This document shows positions 26,754 to 35,222 of a stretch of DNA of 64,000 nt, piece by piece; the first letter of the stretch is position 1; each line of letters starts with the position of its first letter. The stretch is taken from the NCBI GenBank assembly GCA_947498325.1, contig CANMKE010000002.1, forward strand, positions 186,001 through 250,000, written 5' to 3'. Made by a program: the position numbers and the translations under genes. This DNA is from an uncultured Persicobacter sp. (lineage in GTDB: Bacteria > Bacteroidota > Bacteroidia > Cytophagales > Cyclobacteriaceae). The notes below the pieces were generated by a model. That model ran no database searches. It had not been told where the DNA came from and was given only the letters and a program-made list of their open reading frames with translations.

Positions 26754-28197
26754 TGGCCGTGGGTTTGTGGGTGGAACTTGACGAATAAACCGAAGGGAGC
26801 GGTGCGGCCTGTTGCTTAGGCAATACCTGTTCATAAAGTTTCAGCACTTTTCGGGCCGCTTCTCCCCAGGTGCTGTTTTTCAGGGCCATAAAATTCTGCG
26901 TAACAACATGGTCGGCATAGGCCTGATCCTGCAATAAATGAACGACTGCATTGGCCATGCTTTCTGCCGCATTAATGGGCACGGTGGGCGTGTCTTTCAG
27001 AATTTCGCTAATCCCCGACCGAGCAGTTAAAACCACAGGAATGCCTGTTTTTGCCGCTTCAAGAGCCGTGAGCCCGAAAGGTTCTGAATTGGACGTCAGG
27101 CAATATACCTGAGCACTTGCGTAGGCTTCCAACACTTTTTCATGAGGGAGCTGACCCGTGAAAATGCACCGCCCAATCAGTTCAGGTACAGCAGCCTGCT
27201 CAATGGTTTCCTGCCACAAATCGCCATCGCCAATCATCATAAACCGAACGTTCGGAATTGCTGCCAGCACCTGCTTGGCCATGCGCAGGAACATTAGCGG
27301 GTTTTTCTGTTGTGTGATACGCCCAGCGAAGAGCACCAAAGGGAAGGGAAAAGGCCGTTTTTCGATGATTTTTTTGTTCCACGAAATGCCATTGTGGATA
27401 TGCTTGATTTTACGGACATCACAGTTATATTCCTGAATGAGTTTGCCTGCGGTATATTTGCTGACGGTAATGATGCGATCAGCATGTTGGCAAATTCGGC
27501 GTTCAATATCTGTGATGAAGTCCTGCTGAGTAAGTCCGCTACGGTCATATTGAAGAGAATGAATATGCGCCACCAAAGGCTTGCCTGTCTTCTCTTTCAG
27601 GGCCATTCCCGCTAAGAAGGTCATCCAGTCATGGGCATGAATGACGTCAAATTCAAACGAATCAGAGATCACATCAATGTAAGCGGTATAAGCTTTAACT
27701 TTCTGAAGGAGGTTATTGCCATACACTGGCCCCACCTGAAAAACATTTTGAAGATCGGGGGATGCTATTGGATTAATGGCCAAAGGCACCAGTTTTTCAA
27801 CCGTTTTGGGCGGCAAGGTGATGGTGCTGCTGCGGTACCTGATGTGTGTTTTACGCCGTGTTCGCTGGTGCTGAATGGCCTGCTCGTAGGCTACGGGGAT
27901 CGTTTTTACGATACCACTGTAAGGGTCGAGTTCGGTATCAACATAATGGATTTTTTTGACAAACTCCGTGTATTGTTCCTGCTCTTCTACCTCGAAATAC
28001 TCCTTGATATTGACTTCATCAAGTCCATAGATTTTCATTTTTTCAATCTGATGAACTTCATTTGCTCTTGGCAGAATTAAACTGATTTGTGCATACTGGC
28101 TCAGTGCTTTGCATAGCCCAAGCGAAGCGATGCCCAATCCTCCGTTGAGTATCGGTGGGAATTCCCATCCGAGCATGAGAATTTTAGTATTGTCCAT
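26743..28197 (-). CDS. Glycosyltransferase family 4 (glycogen-synthase-like)
   Basis: 484 residues with a GT-B fold. The N-terminal domain starts ILMLGWEFPPILNGGLGIAS, the glycine-rich loop of starch/glycogen synthase-like GT4/GT5 enzymes, and contains DVIHAHDWMTFLAGM. The C-terminal domain has FAGRITQQKNP, MIGDGDLW, FTGQLPHEKVLEAYASAQVY and SEPFGLTALEAAKTGIPVV, the E-x7-E nucleotide-sugar motif. It is expected to transfer glucose from a nucleotide sugar to an alpha-glucan. It is first in an overlapping pair with the GH57 gene. Another glycan cannot be excluded, but the GH57 partner favours glycogen. Confidence 0.85.
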   Translation of the reverse strand: MDNTKILMLGWEFPPILNGGLGIASLGLCKALSQYAQISLILPRANEVHQIEKMKIYGLDEVNIKEYFEVEEQEQYTEFVKKIHYVDTELDPYSGIVKTIPVAYEQAIQHQRTRRKTHIRYRSSTITLPPKTVEKLVPLAINPIASPDLQNVFQVGPVYGNNLLQKVKAYTAYIDVISDSFEFDVIHAHDWMTFLAGMALKEKTGKPLVAHIHSLQYDRSGLTQQDFITDIERRICQHADRIITVSKYTAGKLIQEYNCDVRKIKHIHNGISWNKKIIEKRPFPFPLVLFAGRITQQKNPLMFLRMAKQVLAAIPNVRFMMIGDGDLWQETIEQAAVPELIGRCIFTGQLPHEKVLEAYASAQVYCLTSNSEPFGLTALEAAKTGIPVVLTARSGISEILKDTPTVPINAAESMANAVVHLLQDQAYADHVVTQNFMALKNSTWGEAARKVLKLYEQVLPKQQAAPLPSVYSSSSTHKPTANVL

Positions 28198-28256
28198 GGC
28201 AAGTATTGATTAAGTCAAAAAATCCTGATTGTGGCGGGGAAAAATTGTTGTTGATA

Positions 28257-29036
28257 TTAATAAATATTCGGCTGAATTTCAGTCTTTTCCCTAAAATTTT
28301 GTCGTATTTCTATGATTTTCGGCAATAAATCTGGCGTTTGCTCCAGGCTGTTGCCCATCACAATAATATCTGCGCCAGCCTGCCATGCACGCTGTGCTTT
28401 TTCAGCATTATTAATGCCTCCCCCAACAATCAATGGTACATCAAGCTGTTGTTTGCTCAGGCTGATGACCTCTTCGGTAACGGCTTGCAGTGCCCCGCTG
28501 CCTGCTTCAAGGTAAATGAGTTTCATGCCCAAAAGCGTTCCTGCAAGTGCCGTGGAGGTGATCAGTTCCGCCTGATCTGCTGGCAGTGGAATGGTTTGAG
28601 ATACCGCAGCTACGGAGGTGATTCTTCCTCCATCAATGAGTAAATAGCCTGTCGGGATGGTTTCCATCTGCCATTTCCTGAGTGTCTGGGCGGCTTTGAT
28701 GTGGTGACCGATCAGGAATTCGGGGTTCCTGCCCGAGATCAGGGAAAGAAATAAAAGCGCATCGGCTTGTTCACAAATCTGGTTGGAATGCCCGGGAAAC
28801 AGCAATACTGGAATTTTGGTGTTTTCTTTGATGAACTGAACGGTTTGGGAGGTATGCCCTTTTTGTACGGTGCTGCCTCCCACAAAAATAAAATCTACCT
28901 GATGCTGATTGCAATGCTGGATCAGCGGGCGCAGTGCTTCTTGATCCTGTGCCTTGTCAGGGTCGATTAATACCGCAAGCATGGGGTGTTGTGCCTGGCT
29001 TTGCTGCTGAATTTGTTTTAATATCGGGAAATCCAT
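28257..29036 (-). CDS. Geranylgeranylglyceryl/heptaprenylglyceryl phosphate synthase family (PcrB/GGGPS)
   Basis: About 259 residues from ATG 29036, which follows the upstream stop codon after one base. A GTG at 29054 would overlap. A TIM barrel: LAVLIDPDKAQ (N-terminal Asp motif), FIFVGGSTVQKG, VLLFPGHSNQI, YLEAGSGA and VPLIVGGGINNAEKA (phosphate-binding loop), then AGADIIVMGNSLE. The family joins sn-glycerol-1-phosphate to a polyprenyl diphosphate, the first step of archaeal ether lipids. Group II enzymes are also known from some Bacteroidota. The lipid made here is unknown. It is the third gene of a tight three-gene minus-strand operon with the genes at 29038 and 29429. Confidence 0.88.
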   Translation of the reverse strand: MDFPILKQIQQQSQAQHPMLAVLIDPDKAQDQEALRPLIQHCNQHQVDFIFVGGSTVQKGHTSQTVQFIKENTKIPVLLFPGHSNQICEQADALLFLSLISGRNPEFLIGHHIKAAQTLRKWQMETIPTGYLLIDGGRITSVAAVSQTIPLPADQAELITSTALAGTLLGMKLIYLEAGSGALQAVTEEVISLSKQQLDVPLIVGGGINNAEKAQRAWQAGADIIVMGNSLEQTPDLLPKIIEIRQNFREKTEIQPNIY

Positions 29037-29037
29037 A

Positions 29038-29436
29038 TCAGTCAGGTCGGTCACTCATTTCATTTTGCATTTTTTTCCGAGCCAGACTTACCAGAAAAAA
29101 CATGAAGTTCTCGGCAATGGACCTTTTGATGGACTCACCGATAATATTATTGGTTTTTTCGCTTTCAGAAGCGGCCACTGGTGGCGCAGTATAAACCACC
29201 TTGGGTTCTTTTTTCTTCTTGCTGCCACCGAGGCTTCTGCCTAAAAACGAGAGCACCTTGATGCCCGCATAAGCGCCAACAACCATTACGGAGGTTTTTA
29301 CCACTTTTTTACCCACTGCAACTGAGTGGTCTTTTACCGCATTGAGGTCGTGGGTAATGGCCATCAGCTCTACCTTATTTTTAGCTTTCAGGGCTTCTTT
29401 GCGCTTGTTGAATTTGGTTTTGAGCGTATTATCCAT
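29038..29436 (-). CDS. Hypothetical membrane-associated protein
   Basis: 132 residues: a basic N-terminal helix (MDNTLKTKFNKRKEALKAK), one weak hydrophobic segment around residues 45-68 (VVKTSVMVVGAYAGIKVLSFLG), a Lys run (GSKKKKEP), then an amphipathic C-terminal helix. No family was recognised. It overlaps the upstream holin-like gene by 8 bp (ATGGATAA) and nearly abuts the GGGP-synthase gene. The three are surely co-transcribed, which suggests a membrane-related role. Confidence 0.65.
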   Translation of the reverse strand: MDNTLKTKFNKRKEALKAKNKVELMAITHDLNAVKDHSVAVGKKVVKTSVMVVGAYAGIKVLSFLGRSLGGSKKKKEPKVVYTAPPVAASESEKTNNIIGESIKRSIAENFMFFLVSLARKKMQNEMSDRPD

Positions 29437-29791
29437 CGATTTCGTCCTCCATGGTTTCGATAAATTTATAGAAATAGTTCATCAGTGTAGCAGAGATGGC
29501 TTTTTGCTTCCATATCAGTATCACTCCAAACAGCAAATAGGTTCCTGCAATAATCACAAAGCCAAGATATCTACTGTCGAGTAAGGCATTGAGGAAATAG
29601 CCGAGGGCAATGGTGGCAAACAGGAAAAACAAGGAAAGGATGGCAATAAGCGCGATGAAGATCAGGGCTTTTGAAATGATATATGCAGCCTGTTCACCTA
29701 CTTGTAATTTGGCCAATTCCACGCGTGTTTCTACGAAACTCGTCAGGTTATGCACCAGGCTCTCAATATGGTTAGGTTCTTTTTTTGTCAT
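29429..29791 (-). CDS. Phage-holin-3_6-like small membrane protein
   Basis: About 120 residues from ATG 29791; an in-frame ATG exists at 29821 but the shorter start gives the usual MTKKE-type N terminus. A helical N-terminal part (SLVHNLTSFVETRVELAKLQVGE) precedes two transmembrane helices (about residues 42-68 and 78-98). This is the holin superfamily III (PF07332-like) pattern, common in Bacteroidota chromosomes outside prophages. It is first of the three-gene operon leading to the GGGP synthase. No lysis cassette is nearby, so holin activity is not implied. Confidence 0.75.
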   Translation of the reverse strand: MTKKEPNHIESLVHNLTSFVETRVELAKLQVGEQAAYIISKALIFIALIAILSLFFLFATIALGYFLNALLDSRYLGFVIIAGTYLLFGVILIWKQKAISATLMNYFYKFIETMEDEIDG

Positions 29792-30202
29792 GAAATTTAT
29801 GCTTCTTAAACCGCTTAACAAAAATGCGAACTAAGCGATATTCCGATAAACACGAATTTAATTTTTTTATGCTGAAAGTCATTAGTATTAGCGCAATTAA
29901 GCGAAATAATTGAACGAAGTCTTGATGCACGACGGGATTGGTCATTTTTTAATGGGGCTGAATATCAAATCAGTGCATCAGCTTGGCTGCGCAATAATAT
30001 TTCCTCTTTAGCAGGGAACTGTTCAACTATTCCCTCCGAAACAGGTCATGCGCTCAAGTGAAACGGAAGACCACCTGCAAGTGCTTTTCAGTGGATAACC
30101 ATAAAAATAACAAGGGCAACCATTAAAATATAGCGGATAAAAAGAGGGCTTTTTGTACCTTGTTCTTCTGCCTTTGATGGTGGTGTAAAAGAGCAACATT
30201 TT
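29792..30202. other. Divergent intergenic region, holin-like / murF-alr
   Basis: About 410 bp of AT-rich sequence between divergent genes. No ORF, RNA gene or clear promoter pair was recognised. Confidence 0.4.
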
Positions 30203-32656
30203 ATGAAGTTTAGTCAATTATCCAAAGTGGTTGGAGGGCAGGTGCTGCAATTATCAGCAGACAGACCTGTAGAAGCGTTATTGATCGACAGCCGGAAACC
30301 GGTCATCAGTCAGGGGGCAATATTTTTTGCATTGGCAGGGCCGCGGCATAACGGTCATGATTATCTGGAAGAGTTGTACCAGGCGGGTGTTCGCCAGCTG
30401 GTGATACAAAAAGGTTTTAACCTTGACCCTGCTTTGTTTCCTCAAGCTAATATTTTGGCGGTTGAAAATACCCTGCGGGCGTTGCAGTCGTTGGTCAGTT
30501 ACCACCGATCCCTGTTCACCATTCCTGTGGTGGGAATTACGGGCAGTAATGGCAAGACGATCGTTAAAGAATGGCTGCAATCGGCCTTATCCCAAAAATA
30601 TGTGGTGTGTGCCAATCCGAAGAGTTATAACTCCCAGGTGGGGGTTCCTTTATCTGTTTGGGGGCTGCAGACGCGTCATGAAGTGGGTGTTTTTGAAGCA
30701 GGCATTTCAGAGCGGAAAGAGATGGCGCATCTTGAAAAAATGATCCAGCCTACGGTAGGGATTTTCACCAATATTGGCAGCGCACATGCGGAGGGTTTTG
30801 TGAGCCAGGAGGAAAAGGTCCGTGAAAAATTACGATTGTTCAGGAATACCGAAACGCTGGTTTATTGTGCGGATCATGTTGTGGTTCGGGAAGAAATACA
30901 GAAGGTCTACCCAGAGAAAAAGCATTTAAGCTGGTCGTTGAATGGAGCGGGGAAATGTGGCTATCGGTTGCTGAAAAAAAGCACGGACAGCTGCGAGGTT
31001 CAATTGACGGACCAGTCGGTGATCTGTCTACCCTTTGGTCATGAGGCTTCTATTGAGAACGCCCTTCACGTCGTTACCTGCCTCCTGCACTGGGGGTTTC
31101 ATCCGACTGAAATTCAGCAGGCAGTGAAGCACCTCAAAGCACCTTCGATGCGGCTGGAACTCAAGCGGGGAAGTCATGACAACTATTTGATTGACGACAC
31201 TTATAATAACGATTTGCTCGGTCTGGAGATTGCGCTTGACCATTTGGTACAGTTGCATCAGAAGGAAACCAAGCGTGTCATTTTGTCGGATATTGCACAA
31301 TCAGGGTTGTCTGACGAAGCACTGTATCAGGAGGTTGCCAAGATGCTCGCAAGCAGGGGGCTTTATGATTTTATTGCCGTAGGGCCCAGTATTGTGGCTC
31401 ATCAGTCTGTTTTTAAGGGATTCAATGCCCAGTTTTTTCAGTCCACCACGCAATTGCTGGAGCACTTCGATCCGCACCAATGGCAGTCCTCCCTCATCTT
31501 GATAAAAGGGGCACGTAAATTTGGTTTTGAGCGGGTAGTACGTTCTTTGGAAGCCAAAGTGCATGGAACTCGCCTGGAGCTTGATCTGGATGTGATGGCT
31601 GAAAATCTGAACTTTTATCGATCAAAGCTGACAGGAAATACCAAAATGATGGTGATGGTAAAAGCTTTCGCTTATGGCAGCGGAAACCTTGAGGTGGCGC
31701 AGCTGCTGCAGTATCATCAGGTGGATTACCTTGGGGTGGCCTTCCCGGATGAAGGGGTCGAATTGCGGGAAAATGGGATTCACCTGCCGATTATGGTGAT
31801 GAACTCCCACCCCGATGCTTTCGAAGCCCTGATAAAACATGGGCTTGAACCAGAGATTTTTGAATTTTCCCAGCTGAAAGCCTTCGGGCAGTACCTTCAG
31901 GCACAGCAAAAAGAAGCGAAAATTCATTTGAAAATTGACACCGGAATGCACCGGTTGGGCTTTGTTCCTGAGGAACTCCCTGAGGTCATCGCACTGTTGA
32001 AATCGTATCCGCAGATGAGGGTGCAGGGTATATTTAGTCATTTTGTTGGGGCGGATGAAGCAGAGTTTAATGATTTCTCACATGAACAGGCCAATCGCTT
32101 CCAGCAGGCAGTAAAGGTGCTTAAAAACAGTCTTCAGATCAATCCTATCGCCTATCTGTGTAATTCCGCAGGGATCATTCGCTTCCCAGAATACCACTTT
32201 GATATGGTTCGGCTGGGTATTGGTTTACACGGTATTGAAGTAAGTGGAATCGCGCCTGAGGCGGTTAAATTGCCGGCAAAGCTAAAAACATTTATATCTC
32301 AGATAAAACATATTTCTGCACAAGAAACAGTAGGCTATTCTCGTCGGGGAAAAGTGAAAAAACCGACCACTATTGCCACTATTGCCATAGGTTATGCCGA
32401 TGGTTTCTTGCGGGCCTTGGGCAACGGAAAGTGCAGGGTGAAAATCAATGGAGAGGAAGTACCCATTATTGGAAATATTTGTATGGATATGGCGATGGTA
32501 GATTTAGGATCGCTGAAAGCGGAGGTGGGTGATGAGGTCATTATTTTTGATGACCGTGAACGCCTTCTTGCTTTGGCTGAACAGGCCAACACAATTCCCT
32601 ATGAACTCCTGAGTTTAATCAGCTCACGGGTAAAACGCGTATATTATCAGCAATAG
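30203..32656 (+). CDS. Bifunctional UDP-MurNAc-tripeptide--D-Ala-D-Ala ligase / alanine racemase
   Basis: 817 residues fusing two peptidoglycan enzymes. Residues ~1-440 are MurF-like: Mur-ligase N-domain, ATP loop GITGSNGKTIVKEW, AGISERKEM, LIDDTYNND and C-terminal ligase domain. Residues ~450-817 are a PLP alanine racemase: MVMVKAFAYGSGN with the PLP lysine Lys487, KIDTGMHRLGF, YLCNSAGI, ETVGYSRRGKV with the catalytic Tyr, and GYADG..R.L.NG. Alr supplies D-alanine; MurF adds D-Ala-D-Ala to the UDP-MurNAc-tripeptide. The fusion is a known Bacteroidota trait. The MurF half appears intact. It is transcribed alone with a strong terminator. Confidence 0.95.
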   Translation: MKFSQLSKVVGGQVLQLSADRPVEALLIDSRKPVISQGAIFFALAGPRHNGHDYLEELYQAGVRQLVIQKGFNLDPALFPQANILAVENTLRALQSLVSYHRSLFTIPVVGITGSNGKTIVKEWLQSALSQKYVVCANPKSYNSQVGVPLSVWGLQTRHEVGVFEAGISERKEMAHLEKMIQPTVGIFTNIGSAHAEGFVSQEEKVREKLRLFRNTETLVYCADHVVVREEIQKVYPEKKHLSWSLNGAGKCGYRLLKKSTDSCEVQLTDQSVICLPFGHEASIENALHVVTCLLHWGFHPTEIQQAVKHLKAPSMRLELKRGSHDNYLIDDTYNNDLLGLEIALDHLVQLHQKETKRVILSDIAQSGLSDEALYQEVAKMLASRGLYDFIAVGPSIVAHQSVFKGFNAQFFQSTTQLLEHFDPHQWQSSLILIKGARKFGFERVVRSLEAKVHGTRLELDLDVMAENLNFYRSKLTGNTKMMVMVKAFAYGSGNLEVAQLLQYHQVDYLGVAFPDEGVELRENGIHLPIMVMNSHPDAFEALIKHGLEPEIFEFSQLKAFGQYLQAQQKEAKIHLKIDTGMHRLGFVPEELPEVIALLKSYPQMRVQGIFSHFVGADEAEFNDFSHEQANRFQQAVKVLKNSLQINPIAYLCNSAGIIRFPEYHFDMVRLGIGLHGIEVSGIAPEAVKLPAKLKTFISQIKHISAQETVGYSRRGKVKKPTTIATIAIGYADGFLRALGNGKCRVKINGEEVPIIGNICMDMAMVDLGSLKAEVGDEVIIFDDRERLLALAEQANTIPYELLSLISSRVKRVYYQQ

Positions 32657-32703
32657 TGTGAAACGTCGTGAAACATTTTTAAAGGGTTGAAAATCCCTGA
32701 AAT

Positions 32704-32752
32704 AAAAAAACCAACTGATCGTGAAACTACGTGGAACAGTTGGTTTTTTTTT
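32704..32752. terminator. Bidirectional terminator after murF-alr
   Basis: AAAAAAACCAACTG pairs with CAGTTGGTTTTTTTT, a 14-bp stem with runs on both sides. It separates murF-alr (+) from the GlsB-like gene (-). Confidence 0.85.
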
Positions 32753-32768
32753 ATGCTTTTTACTGGGG

Positions 32769-33017
32769 TCAGGCTCGTACTTTTCGATAAATGAACAGAA
32801 CGACGATCCCTCCAAATATAGCAATGAGGAAAGAACCAATATTGAAACCATCTACCCCACCAAAGCCAAGTAATGAACCAATAAAACCACCTACCACTGC
32901 GCCTACAATTCCAATGATGATGGTAACGATGAATCCTCCTGGATCGGCACCCGGCATAATAACTTTAGCAAGGATCCCTGCAATTAGTCCGAAAATAATC
33001 CAACTAAGTATTCCCAT
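32769..33017 (-). CDS. GlsB/YeaQ/YmgE-family stress-response membrane protein
   Basis: 82 residues, three glycine-rich hydrophobic helices: SWIIFGLIAGILAKVIMPG, then GGFIVTIIIGIVGAVVGGFIG, then IGSFLIAIFGGIVVLFIYRK. The pattern AGILAK..MPG and TIIIGIVGAVVGG is the transglycosylase-associated (GlsB/YeaQ/YmgE) family, small membrane proteins often induced by stress. The biochemical function is unknown. Its promoter lies in the 33.0-33.3 kb gap with the DnaA-box cluster. Confidence 0.88.
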   Translation of the reverse strand: MGILSWIIFGLIAGILAKVIMPGADPGGFIVTIIIGIVGAVVGGFIGSLLGFGGVDGFNIGSFLIAIFGGIVVLFIYRKVRA

Positions 33018-33224
33018 GATATTTATATATTTGGTTCTCCTGTAATACTCCTGAGTAGGTAGAAGGTTTTTGAAAATAATACAATTATTAGATATTTATA
33101 ATGATTGTGGATATGTTGATAATGAAGTGGGTAACTTATCCGGCAGTGGATAAGCCGCCTGCTTGTTTTGATTTTCGCCCTTTTGAAAATAGCAATAAAC
33201 ATTACTTATCAACACAACATCCCC

Positions 33225-33232
33225 TATCTTTG
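33225..33232 (+). promoter_or_regulatory. Candidate -7 element for the helicase gene
   Basis: TATCTTTG matches TAnnTTTG exactly, 66 bp before ATG 33298. No TTTG stands at the expected -33 distance. It lies inside the DnaA-box cluster. Confidence 0.4.
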
Positions 33233-33247
33233 AATTTTCGGAAATTC

Positions 33248-33254
33248 AAGGAGG
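33248..33254 (+). promoter_or_regulatory. Strong Shine-Dalgarno-like AAGGAGG before the helicase gene
   Basis: A perfect AAGGAGG, unusual for this phylum. It is 13 nt ahead of a possible TTG start at 33268 and 43 nt ahead of the ATG at 33298, so it bears on the start choice. Confidence 0.4.
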
Positions 33255-33297
33255 AAAAATAAATTAATTGATCAGCTTATCCACAAAACAAAGCATT

Positions 33298-34764
33298 ATG
33301 AAAACATTGACATTAACGGCGGGACAAGGGGAATTCTTTGATAAATTCAAAGCATTTGTGAAGTCAAAAAATGTTGATGTCATGATTTTGCGCGGATATG
33401 CTGGAACAGGGAAAACCTTTTTAGTACAACATTTGCTCGAGTGGCTGGACGATCAGGATCGGGAGTATCGACTGATGGCCCCCACTGGCCGGGCCTCCAA
33501 GGTGCTCAGCTCCAAAGCCAAGCAATCTGCCTACACGATTCATAAATCGATTTACTCTTTCTCAGAAATGGAGGAACAGCGAGGCGGAAAAAAGAACAAG
33601 CGACTGGGCAATGTGAAGTACCATTATAAGATCCGCTTTAATGACGATGTGGGTAATGCGATTTATATTGTTGATGAAGCCTCGATGGTCAATGATTTGC
33701 CTTCTGAAGGCGAGATGTATCAGTTTGGTTCAGGGAGTTTACTGAAAGACCTGGTGAAATTCGCACATCAGAGTCCTGAAGAAGCTAAATGTCGCCGAAA
33801 AATCCTTTTTGTGGGCGATCCCGGGCAGTTGCCGCCTGTGGGCGCAGGGATTTCTTATGCCTTGGTGGAGGATTACCTGAAGGAGAAATACGACCTCAAC
33901 TGCGAGAGTTTTCAGCTGACAGAGGTGGTGCGGCAGGGTAAAGACAGCGGAATCCTTGAATATGCCACCAATCTGCGGAATTCAATGCTGAAAGATCAGC
34001 CAATGCCTTATTTTAATTTCGATAAGGCGGATATTCACCGCGCACGAAAAGAACGACTTGTGGAATATTTTGAACGGGCGGTCAATAAAGCAGGCCTTGA
34101 AGAGGTCATTGTGGTGACTTTTTCGAATCGCTTAGCGATGCATTATAATCAGCAGATAAGACAACGGTTATTTCCTGGCGCTACCGAATTGCAAGTTGGT
34201 GACCGACTGATGTTTTCCTCCAATAATTATTCGCATGAGGTGGAGCTGCTCAACGGGGATTTTGCAACGGTATTGTCCATTGAGGATGAAACGGAATTTC
34301 CCATTGATCCCGTAGTGGTTGATGTCTATGAGGCCAAATCCAAGCAATGGAGCAAGGAAAAAGTCCCCTTACAGTTCAGGGATGTGGTGATTGAGGTGCA
34401 GGATAACGATGGCGATAAGGTGGAAATTGAATGTAAAATGATGGAAAGTTTACTCAATAGCCCCCATCGCGACATCACTTCCAATGAACGTAAAGCGCTA
34501 TATCAGTACTTTAGAAATCGTCACCCGAAACTCAAACCGGGAACAAAAAAATTCAATGAAATGCTTGCCGAAGACCCCTATTTCAATGCCCTCAGGCTCA
34601 AATATGGCTATGCCATTACAGGGCACAAAGCCCAGGGGGGCGAATGGGAATTCGTCTTTGTGGACTTTCAGGGCTCCACCTATATGCAAGAGGTGCAAGA
34701 CATTATGCGGTGGCGATACACCGCCGTAACGCGTGCAAAAGGGCATTTGCTGGTCCTTCAGTAA
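33298..34764 (+). CDS. ATP-dependent DNA helicase, Dda/RecD2-like (SF1)
   Basis: About 488 residues from ATG 33298. A TTG at 33268 with AAGGAGG upstream would add ten residues and would put the perfect DnaA box inside the coding region. SF1 motifs in order: motif I LRGYAGTGKTFLV, motif Ia MAPTGRASKVL, motif II YIVDEASMV, motif III LFVGDPGQLPPVG, motif IV VVTFSNRLAMHYN, and the UvrD_C_2 end YAITGHKAQGGEWEFV with RYTAVTRAK (motifs V-VI). It resembles the Dda/Pif1/RecD2 5'-3' helicases and has no RecB or RecC partners. A role in replication or repair is inferred. Position next to the DnaA-box cluster is notable. Confidence 0.9.
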   Translation: MKTLTLTAGQGEFFDKFKAFVKSKNVDVMILRGYAGTGKTFLVQHLLEWLDDQDREYRLMAPTGRASKVLSSKAKQSAYTIHKSIYSFSEMEEQRGGKKNKRLGNVKYHYKIRFNDDVGNAIYIVDEASMVNDLPSEGEMYQFGSGSLLKDLVKFAHQSPEEAKCRRKILFVGDPGQLPPVGAGISYALVEDYLKEKYDLNCESFQLTEVVRQGKDSGILEYATNLRNSMLKDQPMPYFNFDKADIHRARKERLVEYFERAVNKAGLEEVIVVTFSNRLAMHYNQQIRQRLFPGATELQVGDRLMFSSNNYSHEVELLNGDFATVLSIEDETEFPIDPVVVDVYEAKSKQWSKEKVPLQFRDVVIEVQDNDGDKVEIECKMMESLLNSPHRDITSNERKALYQYFRNRHPKLKPGTKKFNEMLAEDPYFNALRLKYGYAITGHKAQGGEWEFVFVDFQGSTYMQEVQDIMRWRYTAVTRAKGHLLVLQ

Positions 34765-34770
34765 GTCCGT

Positions 34771-35220
34771 TTAATTTGTTTGTACAATATAAACGCCCAC
34801 AACCATAATCATCACACCAATGATCTTCATCCAGCTGATGGGTTGCTGGTGCATACCGAGCCAGCCGAAATGATCGAGGATCATCGCTAAAATAATCTGC
34901 CCTGCAATAACGAGGGTAAGTGTGGAGGTCATGCCAATTTTCGGGGCGATGATCACAAGGCTTGTAACAAACGAAGCGCCGAGCAATCCACCAACGAGCT
35001 TCCATTTGTCCGCAGAAAGAATGGTGCCGAAAACCATTCCCAGGTTTCCTTTGGATTCAATCAGTACCAAAATAAAAACGGCAATCCAGCCTACCGTAAA
35101 GTTGGTAAAGGTGGCATAAAGGGCATTGCCGGTAGTCAGTTTCAGCGAACTGTTTACACCCACTTGAATAGAAGCAATGGCTCCAATAAGTACGGCGACG
35201 ATATAATAGATCAAATTCAT
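34771..35220 (-). CDS. DMT-family transporter, YdcZ/DUF606-like
   Basis: 149 residues with five hydrophobic helices, half the size of a two-domain EamA protein. IGAIASIQVGVNSSLK near the start and LVIAGQIILAMILDHFGW later are the DUF606 (YdcZ) motifs. It probably acts as a dimer. The substrate is unknown. It begins 2 bp after the stop of the DNA-alkylation-repair-like gene, so the two form an operon on the minus strand. It is convergent with the helicase, 6 bp apart. Confidence 0.85.
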   Translation of the reverse strand: MNLIYYIVAVLIGAIASIQVGVNSSLKLTTGNALYATFTNFTVGWIAVFILVLIESKGNLGMVFGTILSADKWKLVGGLLGASFVTSLVIIAPKIGMTSTLTLVIAGQIILAMILDHFGWLGMHQQPISWMKIIGVMIMVVGVYIVQTN

Positions 35221-35222
35221 AT

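Larger units (their letters stand above)
33071..33285. other. DnaA-box cluster beside an AT-rich block: candidate oriC or DnaA-regulated promoter
   Basis: Five 9-mers match the DnaA box TTATCCACA with at most one mismatch. They are TGTGGATAT (33106-33114, reverse), TGTTGATAA (33114-33122, reverse), AGTGGATAA (33145-33153, reverse), TTATCAACA (33206-33214) and a perfect TTATCCACA (33277-33285). Next to them, 33071-33104 is about 88% A+T, like a DNA-unwinding element. The gap is flanked by a small membrane gene and a helicase. Bacteroidota origins need not be near dnaA. The alternative is a DnaA-controlled promoter for the helicase. No skew calculation was possible. Confidence 0.5.

Noticed and set aside
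29429-29791. Prophage remnant suggested by a holin-family protein
   Set aside because: No other phage gene, integrase or att-like repeat nearby. This holin superfamily III type is common in normal Bacteroidota chromosomes.
33145-33153. Perfect palindrome CTTATCC...GGATAAG read as a repressor operator
   Set aside because: The arms are partly explained as a DnaA-box-like site plus a chance TTATCC; it was folded into the DnaA-box cluster and not listed separately.
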